DNA of 64,000 nucleotides. Source: an uncultured Polaribacter sp. Lineage in GTDB: Bacteria > Bacteroidota > Bacteroidia > Flavobacteriales > Flavobacteriaceae. Of the stretch, positions 9,365 through 18,260 are shown one piece after another (positions within the stretch are counted from its first letter, which is position 1; every line of letters starts with the position of its first letter). Location of the stretch: contig CALSRX010000002.1 of the NCBI GenBank assembly GCA_943788865.1, positions 372,001-436,000 of the forward strand, given 5' to 3'. Position numbers and translations under genes: made by a program. Under the pieces are notes generated by a model. The model did no database searches and had not been told where the DNA came from. It saw nothing but the letters and a program-made list of their open reading frames with translations.

Positions 9365-10605
9365 TTAAGAAGCAACACTCAATTTCTTTAATGCTGTCTT
9401 TGTTAATTTATTTTCTGCATACTCCTTGGTTACTTTAAATTCTTTTTCATCTGAACTCGGTAACTCAAACATTGCATCTGTAAAGATTGCTTCACACAAA
9501 GAACGCAAACCTCTTGCACCTAATTTGTATTCTACTGCTTTATCTACAATATATTTTAAGGCGTCTTCTTCTATTTCAAAAGAAATATCATCCATAGAAA
9601 ACAGTTTTGTGTACTGTTTGATGATGGAGTTTTTAGGCGTCTGTTAGAATCGCTCTTAGCGTTATCAGCATCTAACGGATTCATATAACTCAGCACTGGT
9701 AATCGACCAATAATTTCTGGGATTAGTCCGAAAGCTTTTAAATCTGAAGGAATGATGTATTGCAATAAGTTATCTTCATCAACTTTATCTTCAGCAACGG
9801 AAGCAGAATACCCAACCGCTTGCATGTTTAATCGCTTGCTAATAATTCTATCAATTCCAGAAAATGCACCTCCAGCAATAAATAAAATATCTTTGGTATT
9901 TACTTCAATAAATTTTTGATCTGGATGTTTTCTTCCTCCCTTTGGAGCAACATTTACAACCGATCCTTCTAATAGTTTTAATAGAGCTTGCTGAACGCCT
10001 TCTCCAGAAACATCTCTTGTAATTGACGGATTGTCTCCTTTACGAGCAATTTTATCAATTTCATCAATAAAAACAATCCCTCTTTCTGCTTTAGTAACGT
10101 CGTAATCTGCAACTTGCAACAATCTACTTAAAATACTTTCTACATCTTCTCCAACATACCCCGCTTGTGTTAAAACAGTAGCATCTACAATTGAAAATGG
10201 TACATTTAACATTTTAGCAATTGTTTTTGCTACCAATGTTTTTCCTGTTCCTGTTTCTCCAACTAAAATGATATTACTTTTTTCAATTTCTACATCATCG
10301 TCTTCTTTTTTTGACTGCAACAATCTCTTATAATGATTGTAAACAGCAACCGACATCGATTTTTTAGTTTCTGTTTGTCCAATAATATATTGATCTAAAA
10401 ACTCCTTAATTTCTTTTGGTTTTTTTAGCATTAAATCTTTAGACAGTCCGCTAGTTTGCTTTTCTACTATTTCTTCTTCTAAAATACCTGTTGCTTGCTC
10501 AATGCATTTATCGCAAATGTGTGCATCAATTCCAGCTATTAATAAGTTGGTTTCTGCTTTTTTGCGTCCACAAAACGAGCATTCTAAGTTTTCTTCTTTC
10601 GACAT
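9365..10605 (-). CDS. clpX: ATP-dependent Clp protease ATP-binding subunit ClpX (frame broken near 9640-9670)
   Basis: Unfoldase of the ClpXP protease. The N-terminal C4 zinc finger ([10 protein letters not shown] ... CDKC) is intact, Walker A is GETGTGKT, Walker B is [10 protein letters not shown], and the pore region and sensor motifs follow. The first open frame runs to 9571 but loses homology after NPLDAD; the true continuation (TLRAILTEPKNSI, then [16 protein letters not shown]) lies in another frame. Two +1 insertions, one just after the GAT of DAD and one about 28 bases later, explain it. It lies directly downstream of clpP and tig in the usual order. Two insertions so close together suggest sequence error rather than gene decay. 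Confidence 0.93.
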
Positions 10606-10649
10606 TTTATAAGTTTCTTGCTAATAGCTCATAGCCATAAGCTGTTAAT

Positions 10650-11309
10650 TTATTTTCTAATTAAAACTTCATCAATCATACCATATTTTTTAGCTTCATC
10701 AGCTTTCATCCAATAATCTCTATCAGAATCTGCATTCACTTTTTCTATGGTTTGTCCAGAATGATTTGCAATTATTTCATACAATTCATCCTTTAATTTT
10801 AATATTTCTCTTGCGGTAATTTCTATATCTGATGCTTGCCCTTGTGCCCCTCCTAATGGTTGGTGGATCATAATTCTTGAGTGTGGTAGCGCAGAACGTT
10901 TTCCTTTCTCACCTGCACACATCAAAACTGCTCCCATAGAAGCTGCCATTCCTGTACAAATTGTTGCTACATCTGGCTTAATAAACTGCATGGTGTCATA
11001 AATACCTAATCCAGCATAAACGCCACCTCCAGGAGAATTGATATAAATTGAAATATCTTTAGAAGCATCTACACTTTCTAAAAACAATAATTGCGCTTGT
11101 ATTACATTGGCAACCTGATCATTAATTCCTGTTCCTAGAAAAATAATTCTGTCCATCATCAAACGAGAAAAAACATCCATTTGTGTGATGTTCATTTGTC
11201 GCTCTTCCATAATGTATGGCGTTAAACTACTTGTAATTTTTCCTATATGTGTGCTACTTATTCCGTGATGTTTGGTTGCGTATTTTTCGAACTCTTTACC
11301 GTAATCCAT
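10650..11309 (-). CDS. clpP: ATP-dependent Clp protease proteolytic subunit ClpP
   Basis: 219 residues of the serine protease subunit: catalytic Ser in [17 protein letters not shown], catalytic His in [10 protein letters not shown], and the Asp further on. An N-terminal extension of about 25 residues ([11 protein letters not shown]) precedes the core, as is common in Bacteroidota. It forms the degradation chamber served by ClpX, encoded 44 bases downstream. tig lies upstream and ends with its own terminator. Confidence 0.97.
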   Translation of the reverse strand: MDYGKEFEKYATKHHGISSTHIGKITSSLTPYIMEERQMNITQMDVFSRLMMDRIIFLGTGINDQVANVIQAQLLFLESVDASKDISIYINSPGGGVYAGLGIYDTMQFIKPDVATICTGMAASMGAVLMCAGEKGKRSALPHSRIMIHQPLGGAQGQASDIEITAREILKLKDELYEIIANHSGQTIEKVNADSDRDYWMKADEAKKYGMIDEVLIRK

Positions 11310-11384
11310 TTCCTGATTATTTTTTAATGTTTGATTTGTAAATATAAGAACTATTTCTTTACTATTTTGTTACAGTTAGTGGCT

Positions 11385-11415
11385 AAAAAAACCTGAATTA
11401 TAAATTCAGGTTTTT
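11385..11415 (-). terminator. Terminator of tig
   Basis: Stem AAAAACCTGAATT (11387-11399) pairs with AATTCAGGTTTTT (11403-11415), read on the minus strand with a trailing T run, between tig and clpP. It may only partly block transcription into clpP. Confidence 0.8.
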
Positions 11416-11441
11416 AATTTTTATATTCTAAAGAATTAATA

Positions 11442-12764
11442 CTACTTATAAACTTCTTTGATAAAGCCTTCGTAAGTAACTTCTTTTGTTTTAAAAGTGA
11501 TGTTTTCTTTATAAAAAGTCAACAATTTATGAGAAATTAATTGTTCTTGTAAACGTTTCGCTTCATCTTGGTTTCCTAAGATTCTTGCAGCAATATCATC
11601 CAGCTCTTTTTCTTCTGGATTCATATTACCAAATTGTGCCATTTGTGTTCTGATAAATCCTTTTGCATAGTCTACCAGTTCTGCATAATCTAATTTGATG
11701 TCGTTATCTTTCATAATCTTTCCTTCGATTAATTGATAACGCAATCCTTTTTCTGATTTTGCATATTCTTCAGCAGCTTCTTCAGCAGTCATTTCTTTTT
11801 CTCCTGCAGTTGCTAACCATTTTTGTAAAAATTCTGCTGGCAATTCAAACTTTGTATTCTCAACCAAATACTCAGTTACTGCATTTAATAATTGTTGATC
11901 TCCTTGTGCTAAAAATTGCTTTTCTGCATCTTCTTTTATTCTATTTCTTAACTCAGTAACAGATTTTACACTTCCGTCAACAAACAATTTATCAAACAAC
12001 TCTTGATCTAATTCTGCTAATTCTGTTACGGTAATTTCTTCAACAGTAAAAGAAACTTTAATATCTAATCCATAAATCTCATCATGAGACAAACCTAATG
12101 TTCCTTCTAATTTATGTTCATCAGAAAACAATCCTTTTGTTTTCAAATCAATTACCTCACCAACTTTTGCACCTACAAATTTCTTTAGGTTTGTTTTACC
12201 TTTTAAATCTGCTAAAGAGATGGTAGATTTCTTATTGATTTCTTTTTCTTCGTTTACAAAAGTTCCGGTTACGTTAGCATCTTCTGTTACTGCATCTAAA
12301 GTATTCATCTTTCCGTAACGAGATTGTAAATTTTCTACTTCTTTATCAATCAAAGCGTCATCTGCAACAATATTGTATTGTGTAATTTTCTTTTTTGCAG
12401 ATAAGTCTACAGTAAATTCTGGTGCTAACCCTAATTCAAATTCAAACGAAAAAGTTTCTGTGTCCCATGAAAAATCTTCTTGAACTCTAGGGATTGGGTT
12501 TCCTAAAATATCTAACTTTTCTTCGGTTAAAAATTTATTTAAAGATTCTTGTAGTAATTTGTTAACCTCATCAATCATTATAGATTTACCATATTGTTTT
12601 TTTACCATTCCCATTGGCACATGGCCTTTTCTAAATCCTGGGATATTTGCTTTTTTACGGTAATCCTGTAAAACTTCTGTTACTTTAGTTTGATAGTCTT
12701 CAGCAACAATATCAACTTTAACAACTGCATTTAATGCATCTACATTTTCTTTTGTAATATTCAT
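11442..12764 (-). CDS. tig: Trigger factor (ribosome-associated chaperone)
   Basis: 440 residues. The N-terminal ribosome-binding domain contains ANIPGFRKGHVPMGMVKKQYG, the trigger-factor signature; the middle is a PPIase-like domain with weak conservation, as in Bacteroidota; the C-terminal helical chaperone arms complete it. It folds nascent chains at the ribosome exit. First gene of the tig-clpP-clpX block, preceded by a good promoter (12793-12823). Confidence 0.96.
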   Translation of the reverse strand: MNITKENVDALNAVVKVDIVAEDYQTKVTEVLQDYRKKANIPGFRKGHVPMGMVKKQYGKSIMIDEVNKLLQESLNKFLTEEKLDILGNPIPRVQEDFSWDTETFSFEFELGLAPEFTVDLSAKKKITQYNIVADDALIDKEVENLQSRYGKMNTLDAVTEDANVTGTFVNEEKEINKKSTISLADLKGKTNLKKFVGAKVGEVIDLKTKGLFSDEHKLEGTLGLSHDEIYGLDIKVSFTVEEITVTELAELDQELFDKLFVDGSVKSVTELRNRIKEDAEKQFLAQGDQQLLNAVTEYLVENTKFELPAEFLQKWLATAGEKEMTAEEAAEEYAKSEKGLRYQLIEGKIMKDNDIKLDYAELVDYAKGFIRTQMAQFGNMNPEEKELDDIAARILGNQDEAKRLQEQLISHKLLTFYKENITFKTKEVTYEGFIKEVYK

Positions 12765-12792
12765 AGTATCAATAAATCTTAAAAATTGGCTG

Positions 12793-12823
12793 CAAAATTA
12801 GTGATTTTTACCAACTCTGCAAA
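12793..12823 (-). promoter_or_regulatory. Bacteroidota-type promoter of tig
   Basis: On the minus strand TTTG (12820-12823) stands 19 bases before TAATTTTG (12793-12800), fitting the TTG / TAnnTTTG consensus of flavobacterial housekeeping promoters. It lies 29 bases upstream of the tig start codon. Confidence 0.6.
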
Positions 12824-12854
12824 GGTTTAAACTGTTCTATTTCAGCTAAATTGA

Positions 12855-13205
12855 TTATTCTTCTTTTTTGTCTTTTATCATCTTAAATAAGGCCGATCTA
12901 AAGATGGATAATAAAATGCTAAATAATAATGCAGATAAAAAACTCGACACTAAAAATCCACCAACCAAATTCGCTGCCAATAAAATTATGAGTGCGTTAA
13001 TAACAAATAAAAACAACCCAAGTGTTACTATTGTTGCTGGCAGGGTAAAGAATATTAAAAGCGGTCGGACAAACATGTTTAATACGGCTATTGCAAAAGC
13101 CACCCAAACAGCGGTTACATAATTTGCAATTTCAACTCCTGGTAAAATTGACGCCAACACAAAAACAGCAATAGCTGTTAAGAGCACTTTAAGAATAAAA
13201 TTCAT
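12855..13205 (-). CDS. Phage-holin-4-2/YvlD-like small membrane protein
   Basis: 116 residues, almost entirely hydrophobic, with four predicted membrane spans (about 5-22, 27-48, 53-77, 85-107) and a basic tail (KMIKDKKEE). The pattern ILPGVEIANYVTAVWVAFAIAVLNMFVRPLL is that of the YvlD/phage holin superfamily IV membrane proteins widespread in bacteria. The molecular role is not established; envelope function is likely. Confidence 0.75.
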   Translation of the reverse strand: MNFILKVLLTAIAVFVLASILPGVEIANYVTAVWVAFAIAVLNMFVRPLLIFFTLPATIVTLGLFLFVINALIILLAANLVGGFLVSSFLSALLFSILLSIFRSALFKMIKDKKEE

Positions 13206-13362
13206 TTTTAACTATATTAATTTTAAAGAATCGTGCGAAAATTAAGCCAAAACTACTTTACTGATAAAACGGCAGAAAATCATACTAAAAACAGAAAGAA
13301 TGAAACATTTTGTCAGTTTTATGAAAATATGGTTGTATTTTACACCAAACACAGTATTCATT

Positions 13363-13590
13363 ATGAAAAAAATAGTTAAGAGTATCCTTGTTTGTTTTTT
13401 AGCTTTATCAATGACAGGCTGTGCAACAGTTTTTGGTGGACCAGTGTCTCAATATCAAAAAACAAAACCTGCCCCTGGGCAACCACAAAGAGAAATTAGA
13501 ATACTTGCTTTGATTGCAGATATTGTATTATTTCTACCAGGAACCATTGTAGATTTTGCTACCGGAGCAATATACAGACCAAGGCAATAA
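13363..13590 (+). CDS. Small YceK-like lipoprotein
   Basis: 75 residues if started at the ATG at 13363, which gives a proper lipoprotein signal (KKIVKSILVCFLALSMTGC, lipobox Cys at residue 20). An upstream in-frame ATG at 13300 would put 21 extra residues ahead of the signal and is less likely. The mature part has one hydrophobic stretch (LALIADIVLFLPGTIVDFA), resembling YceK-type small lipoproteins (CATVFGG start). Function unknown. Confidence 0.7.
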   Translation: MKKIVKSILVCFLALSMTGCATVFGGPVSQYQKTKPAPGQPQREIRILALIADIVLFLPGTIVDFATGAIYRPRQ

Positions 13591-13605
13591 GAAATTTTAA
13601 AGGAA

Positions 13606-14373
13606 TTAAAATTGTAAGAAATCCTCTAAAGCTTTTAAAAAGTCTTTAGGGTTTTCTGCATGTAGCCAATGCCCAGCATTTTTTATGGTAACAATCCTAT
13701 TATTAGGAAAATGTGCATTAATTATTGGTTCTTCATTTGAAGAAATGTAACCAGAGTTTTCACCTTTTAAAAACAAGGTTTCTCCTTCAAAAATTGTAAA
13801 AGAAGGCAAAGCTACCCCTACTTCATCATTGTTTTCTGTTAAAGATTGTAAGTTGAACCGGAAATCTAATTGTCCTTTTTCTTTCCAGTAGATACTTTTT
13901 AACAAAAATTGACGAACACCTATTTCAGGAATTTTTTCTGCTAGTTTTTCATCAATCAACTTTCTTGAAGTTTGTTTTGTGAAATCAATGGAATTTAGCG
14001 CATCCAGAATATCATGATGATGTGGTGGATACATTCTCGGAGAAATATCTGCAACGATTAATTTATCAACTAATTCTGGGTATTCTACTGCAAAAAGCAT
14101 TACTGTTTTTCCACCCATAGAATGCCCTAAAAGATGTACTTTTTCTAATTGATGCTGTTGAATATAATGGTGCAAATCTTCGACCATTAACTCATAATCA
14201 AACGCATCTGAATGAAAACTACGCCCATGATTACGTTGATCAATTAAATGAACTTGAAAAGTATCTGACAATTTGTTTCCAATCGATTTCCAATTATCGC
14301 CATTGCCAAAATAACCATGTAAAATTAACAATGGTTTTCCTTCTCCAATAATTCTAGAATGTAAAAGCTGCAT
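13606..14373 (-). CDS. Alpha/beta-fold hydrolase (YbfF-like esterase)
   Basis: 255 residues. The oxyanion-hole motif LHGYFGNGDNW is at about 18-28, the nucleophile elbow GHSMGGK near 92-98, and the catalytic His in NAGHWLHAENP near the C-terminus. The DQRNHGRS strand is typical of YbfF-type acyl esterases. Substrate unknown. It starts only two bases after the pdxJ stop codon, so the two are cotranscribed. Confidence 0.88.
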   Translation of the reverse strand: MQLLHSRIIGEGKPLLILHGYFGNGDNWKSIGNKLSDTFQVHLIDQRNHGRSFHSDAFDYELMVEDLHHYIQQHQLEKVHLLGHSMGGKTVMLFAVEYPELVDKLIVADISPRMYPPHHHDILDALNSIDFTKQTSRKLIDEKLAEKIPEIGVRQFLLKSIYWKEKGQLDFRFNLQSLTENNDEVGVALPSFTIFEGETLFLKGENSGYISSNEEPIINAHFPNNRIVTIKNAGHWLHAENPKDFLKALEDFLQF

Positions 14374-14374
14374 C

Positions 14375-15088
14375 TTATTTTAGTCGATGTAAATACATGT
14401 TTACTACATTTTCTAACCCTAAATATAATGATTCAGAAATGAGTGCGTGTCCAATTGAAACTTCTGCTAAATTCGGAATATTTTCTTTAAAAAATTTGAT
14501 GTTTTCTAGACTTAAATCATGACCAGCATTAATTCCCATTCCTAAATTATACGCTAAAATTGCTGCATCTGTATATGGTTTTATCGCGTTTTTATTTCCT
14601 AAGTCGAATTGAGTCGCAAATTCTTCGGTATATAACTCAATTCTATCTGCTCCTGTTTTTGCAGCAGCTTCAATCAATTGTAAATCTGTATCAATAAAAA
14701 TTGAAGTTCTTATGCCTGCTTTTTTAAATTCAGAAATTACTTCTTGCAGAAAAGATTGATGCGTTATCGTATCCCAACCAGCATTTGACGTTAACGTATC
14801 AATACTATCTGGAACCAACGTAACTTGCGTAGGCTTAATTTTCAACACCATTTCCATAAAATTCGGAATCGGATTTCCTTCAATATTATACTCTGTTTTT
14901 ACAATTTCTTTTAAATCATAGGCATCTTGATAGCGAATGTGACGCTCATCTGGCCTTGGATGAATGGTAATCCCTTCTGCTCCAAAAGATTCTATATCAC
15001 TAGCTACTTTTAAAAGATTAGGAACATTTCCGCCACGAGAATTACGCAACGTAGCAATTTTATTTACATTTACACTTAACTTTGTCAT
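14375..15088 (-). CDS. pdxJ: Pyridoxine 5'-phosphate synthase
   Basis: 237 residues: LSVNVNKIATLRNSRGG at the N-terminus, GITIHPRPDERHI and GINAGHDLSLENI are PdxJ signatures. The enzyme condenses 1-deoxyxylulose 5-phosphate with aminoacetone phosphate, the ring-closing step of de novo vitamin B6 synthesis. The alpha/beta hydrolase follows at once. A TACTTTTG box on the minus strand (15106-15113) is a likely -7 element. Confidence 0.96.
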   Translation of the reverse strand: MTKLSVNVNKIATLRNSRGGNVPNLLKVASDIESFGAEGITIHPRPDERHIRYQDAYDLKEIVKTEYNIEGNPIPNFMEMVLKIKPTQVTLVPDSIDTLTSNAGWDTITHQSFLQEVISEFKKAGIRTSIFIDTDLQLIEAAAKTGADRIELYTEEFATQFDLGNKNAIKPYTDAAILAYNLGMGINAGHDLSLENIKFFKENIPNLAEVSIGHALISESLYLGLENVVNMYLHRLK

Positions 15089-15161
15089 CTTAAAATACTA
15101 AACAACAAAAGTACAGATTTCAACAAAAATTATTATCCTTTTTATCTTATATTCGTAACAT

Positions 15162-15818
15162 ATGAATATTACCGAATACATAGTAAACGATTTCAACCCT
15201 TTAACAACCCAAAGCACTGTTAAAGAGGCTTTAAAACTATGCAAAGAACATACAATTACACATATTCCTGTTGCAGATAATGGTTTTTATGTTGGTTGTA
15301 TTTCTCAAACTGATGTATTTACGATAGAAAACAAGGAAGAATTATTAAAAGAATCTTTAGATATTTTTGATCATTTTCAAATGAACAACAATGAATCTTT
15401 GCTAGAATTATTAACTATTTTTGCTGATAATGATGCAAACATTATCCCAGTAGTCGTTAATCAGAAGTATCTTGGTTATATTGATTTAAATGATGTTTTA
15501 GATGTCTTTTCGCAAACCCCTTTTTTAAATTCTGAAGGATTTATTTTAGTGATTGAAAAGAACACAAAAGATTACACCATGAGCGAAGTTTCTCAAATTA
15601 TAGAATCTAATAAGGCAATAGTGTTAGGGTGTTATGAATCGAAAAGAACCAATGACAAAGTAGAAATTACGCTCAAAATTTCTTCACAAGAAATAAATGA
15701 AATTATTCAAACGTTTAGACGTTATAATTATACTATTATCACAGAACATAAAGACGATATTTATTTAGAAGAACTAAAAAACAGATCGGATTATTTACAA
15801 AAATTCTTAAATACATAG
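15162..15818 (+). CDS. CBS-domain protein
   Basis: 218 residues with a tandem CBS pair in the first 120 (TVKEALKLCKEHTITHIPVADNGFYVGCISQTDVF; ELLTIFADNDANIIPVVVNQKYLGYIDLNDVLDVF), followed by an ACT-like regulatory segment. CBS pairs bind adenine nucleotides. The nadK start lies four bases past its stop, and this pairing recurs in flavobacteria, so a role tied to NAD(P) metabolism is possible but inferred. Confidence 0.85.
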   Translation: MNITEYIVNDFNPLTTQSTVKEALKLCKEHTITHIPVADNGFYVGCISQTDVFTIENKEELLKESLDIFDHFQMNNNESLLELLTIFADNDANIIPVVVNQKYLGYIDLNDVLDVFSQTPFLNSEGFILVIEKNTKDYTMSEVSQIIESNKAIVLGCYESKRTNDKVEITLKISSQEINEIIQTFRRYNYTIITEHKDDIYLEELKNRSDYLQKFLNT

Positions 15819-15821
15819 TAG

Positions 15822-16721
15822 ATGAAGAAAGTAGCAATTTACGGTCAATCTTTTAACACAAGTTCTATAAATGAAGTATTGCTTTTGATTAAAGTTTTAC
15901 AAGAAAAAAACATTGTTGTTTTTTTTGAAAAGGAGTTTTACACACTTTTTCAAAAAGAAAACCTATTGCCTAAAAAGTATCCAACATTTTCTCATTTTAA
16001 TGATTTAAATAATTCATTTGACTTGTTTTTTACCATTGGGGGTGACGGAACAATACTAAGATCCATAACATATATTCGCAATTTAAACATTCCGGTTTTA
16101 GGAATTAACACTGGGCGGCTAGGTTTTTTAGCAACCATTCAAAAAGAAGAAATAGAGCAAGCAATAGAACAGCTATTAATAAAAGAGTATAAAATTCAAG
16201 AAAGAACACTTTTAAGTGTAAAAACAACTCCAAAAACAGCAGCAATTTCTGAAATTAATTTTGCTTTAAATGAAGTAACGGTTGCTCGAAAAAACACCAC
16301 TTCCATGATTGGAGTGAAAACTTTTTTAGACGACGAATATTTGACCAATTATTGGTCAGACGGATTGATTATTTCAACTCCAACTGGCTCAACAGGTTAT
16401 TCTTTAAGCTGTAATGGCCCTGTTGTTTTGCCTGATTCTAAAAGCATCGTAATTACACCAATAGCACCCCATAATTTAAATGCAAGGCCTTTAGTTATTT
16501 CAGAAAACACAAAAATAAGATTAGAAGTTAGCGGAAGGGAGCATATGTTTTTAATGTCTTTAGATTCTAGAATCTGTAACATAAATGAAACAACTCAGGT
16601 TTTTATTGAGAAAGCAGATTTTACAATTAAAACAATTGCATTGAACAACCATTCGTTTCTAAAAACCCTTAGAAGTAAATTATTGTGGGGAGAAGACACA
16701 AGAAACGACTTTAAACATTGA
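15822..16721 (+). CDS. nadK: NAD kinase
   Basis: 299 residues with the GGDGTILRS active-site motif (about residues 70-78), NTGRLGFLA, the NE/D substrate site in LNEVTV and TPTGSTGYSLSCNGP. It phosphorylates NAD to NADP in the cytoplasm. Second gene of the CBS-nadK pair; the next gene starts after a 105-base gap with its own promoter box. Confidence 0.96.
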   Translation: MKKVAIYGQSFNTSSINEVLLLIKVLQEKNIVVFFEKEFYTLFQKENLLPKKYPTFSHFNDLNNSFDLFFTIGGDGTILRSITYIRNLNIPVLGINTGRLGFLATIQKEEIEQAIEQLLIKEYKIQERTLLSVKTTPKTAAISEINFALNEVTVARKNTTSMIGVKTFLDDEYLTNYWSDGLIISTPTGSTGYSLSCNGPVVLPDSKSIVITPIAPHNLNARPLVISENTKIRLEVSGREHMFLMSLDSRICNINETTQVFIEKADFTIKTIALNNHSFLKTLRSKLLWGEDTRNDFKH

Positions 16722-16802
16722 TAAAACACCACAATATTTCCCTAAAATTATAGTTATTCAAAAAAGACAAGTTATTAACTTTATAAAGCAAATTGAATTA
16801 AC

Positions 16803-16810
16803 TATATTTG
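16803..16810 (+). promoter_or_regulatory. -7 box upstream of the DUF6089-like gene
   Basis: TATATTTG fits the flavobacterial TAnnTTTG -7 element and lies 16 bases before the start codon at 16827. No convincing -33 element is seen. Confidence 0.4.
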
Positions 16811-16826
16811 CACGCTATTTTTTAAG

Positions 16827-17504
16827 ATGAAGAAACAACTTTTAGCAATAGTATTTATTTGTGTTACAAGTATTTCATGGAGCCAAATAAATGAAATTGG
16901 AGTGTTTATTGGAGGAAGCAATTACATTGGAGATGTTGGAAATTCAACTTATATTTATCCGAATAGTATTGCTGGAGGAATTGTTTACAAGCACAATCTA
17001 AACCCAAGAATTGCTTTAAGAGGGACCTTAAGTTATATTCCGATTAAAGGAGATGATTTAAAGTCATCAAACATTGTTAGGGTAAATAGAGGTTTTAATT
17101 TTAAAAACACAATTAAAGAAATAGCTGTAGGGATTGAATATAATTTTTTTGAATATGACATGACCTCAACTGACAAAAAATATACACCATATATTTTACT
17201 CGAAGTTGCAGGTTTCGCTCATGAAATTATTGATTCTCAGAATAACACTGGGCAAAATAATTTTAAAACAAAATTTTCATATGCGATTCCGTTTGGATTA
17301 GGATTTAAAGGAAAAATAAGAGATAATATTGGATTCTCATTAGAAACAAGAGTAAGATACACATTGACAGATGAGTTAGATTACACAACAAGTAAAATAC
17401 CATCACTAAATTTTGGAGGCAACTCAAATGACTGGTATGTATTTACAGGTGTTTCTTTAGTTTATGCTTTTGGAAGACCTGCTTGTTATGCAGAGTTAAG
17501 ATAA
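16827..17504 (+). CDS. DUF6089-family outer-membrane beta-barrel protein
   Basis: 225 residues with a signal peptide ending at SISWSQ, then alternating beta strands rich in Gly and aromatic residues, ending YVFTGVSLVYAFGRP. The opening INEIGVFIGGSNYIGDVG is that of the DUF6089 family, which sits ahead of uppS-bamA in many flavobacteria. It is probably a small outer-membrane barrel. It ends three bases before uppS. Exact role unknown. Confidence 0.85.
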   Translation: MKKQLLAIVFICVTSISWSQINEIGVFIGGSNYIGDVGNSTYIYPNSIAGGIVYKHNLNPRIALRGTLSYIPIKGDDLKSSNIVRVNRGFNFKNTIKEIAVGIEYNFFEYDMTSTDKKYTPYILLEVAGFAHEIIDSQNNTGQNNFKTKFSYAIPFGLGFKGKIRDNIGFSLETRVRYTLTDELDYTTSKIPSLNFGGNSNDWYVFTGVSLVYAFGRPACYAELR

Positions 17505-17507
17505 TAT

Positions 17508-18260
17508 ATGGATAAAAAACTACAAATAAGTTTACACAAAGTACCTCAACATGTTGCTATTATTATGGATGGCAATGGTCGTTGGGCTAAAAGTAAAGGC
17601 ATGGAACGTGTTTTTGGACATAAAAACGCTTTAACCGCTGTAAGAGAATCTGTAGAAGCTGCAGCAGAAATCAATATAGAAGCAATCACTTTGTATGCTT
17701 TTTCTACCGAAAACTGGAATCGCCCAAAAATGGAAGTAAATGCTTTGATGAAATTATTAATTTCATCACTAAAAAAGGAACTTCCAACTTTTCAAAAAAA
17801 TAATGTAAAAGTAAATGCTATTGGAAATATAGATTCACTTCCGTCTAAAGCTCAAAAAACTTTACATGAAGTTATTAAATTAACAGAAATAAATTCTAAA
17901 ATCACTTTAACTTTAGCATTAAGCTACGGCTCAAGAGAAGAAATTGTTAACACAATCAAAAACATATCTAAAAAAGTTGTTAATAAGCAACTTCAAATAG
18001 AAGAAATTAACGAAAAAGTTATTAATAATCATTTATATACATTTAATTTGCCCGATGTAGATTTAATGATCCGTACAAGTGGTGAACAACGCATCAGTAA
18101 TTTTTTATTGTGGCAAATGGCATATGCCGAATTATATTTTACAGATGTACTTTGGCCAGATTTTAGAAAGAGCGATTTTTTTGACGCAATAATTAAATAT
18201 CAAAATAGAGAACGACGCTTTGGTAAAACTAGCGAACAAATTGAAACACCAAATGAGTAA
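17508..18260 (+). CDS. uppS: Undecaprenyl diphosphate synthase (isoprenyl transferase)
   Basis: 250 residues of the cis-prenyltransferase family: HVAIIMDGNGRWAKSKG with the catalytic Asp, SFSTENW-type ALYAFSTENWNRP, and LMIRTSGEQRISNFLLWQ. It makes the C55 lipid carrier for cell-wall and surface glycans. The stop overlaps the bamA start by eight bases. Confidence 0.96.
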   Translation: MDKKLQISLHKVPQHVAIIMDGNGRWAKSKGMERVFGHKNALTAVRESVEAAAEINIEAITLYAFSTENWNRPKMEVNALMKLLISSLKKELPTFQKNNVKVNAIGNIDSLPSKAQKTLHEVIKLTEINSKITLTLALSYGSREEIVNTIKNISKKVVNKQLQIEEINEKVINNHLYTFNLPDVDLMIRTSGEQRISNFLLWQMAYAELYFTDVLWPDFRKSDFFDAIIKYQNRERRFGKTSEQIETPNE

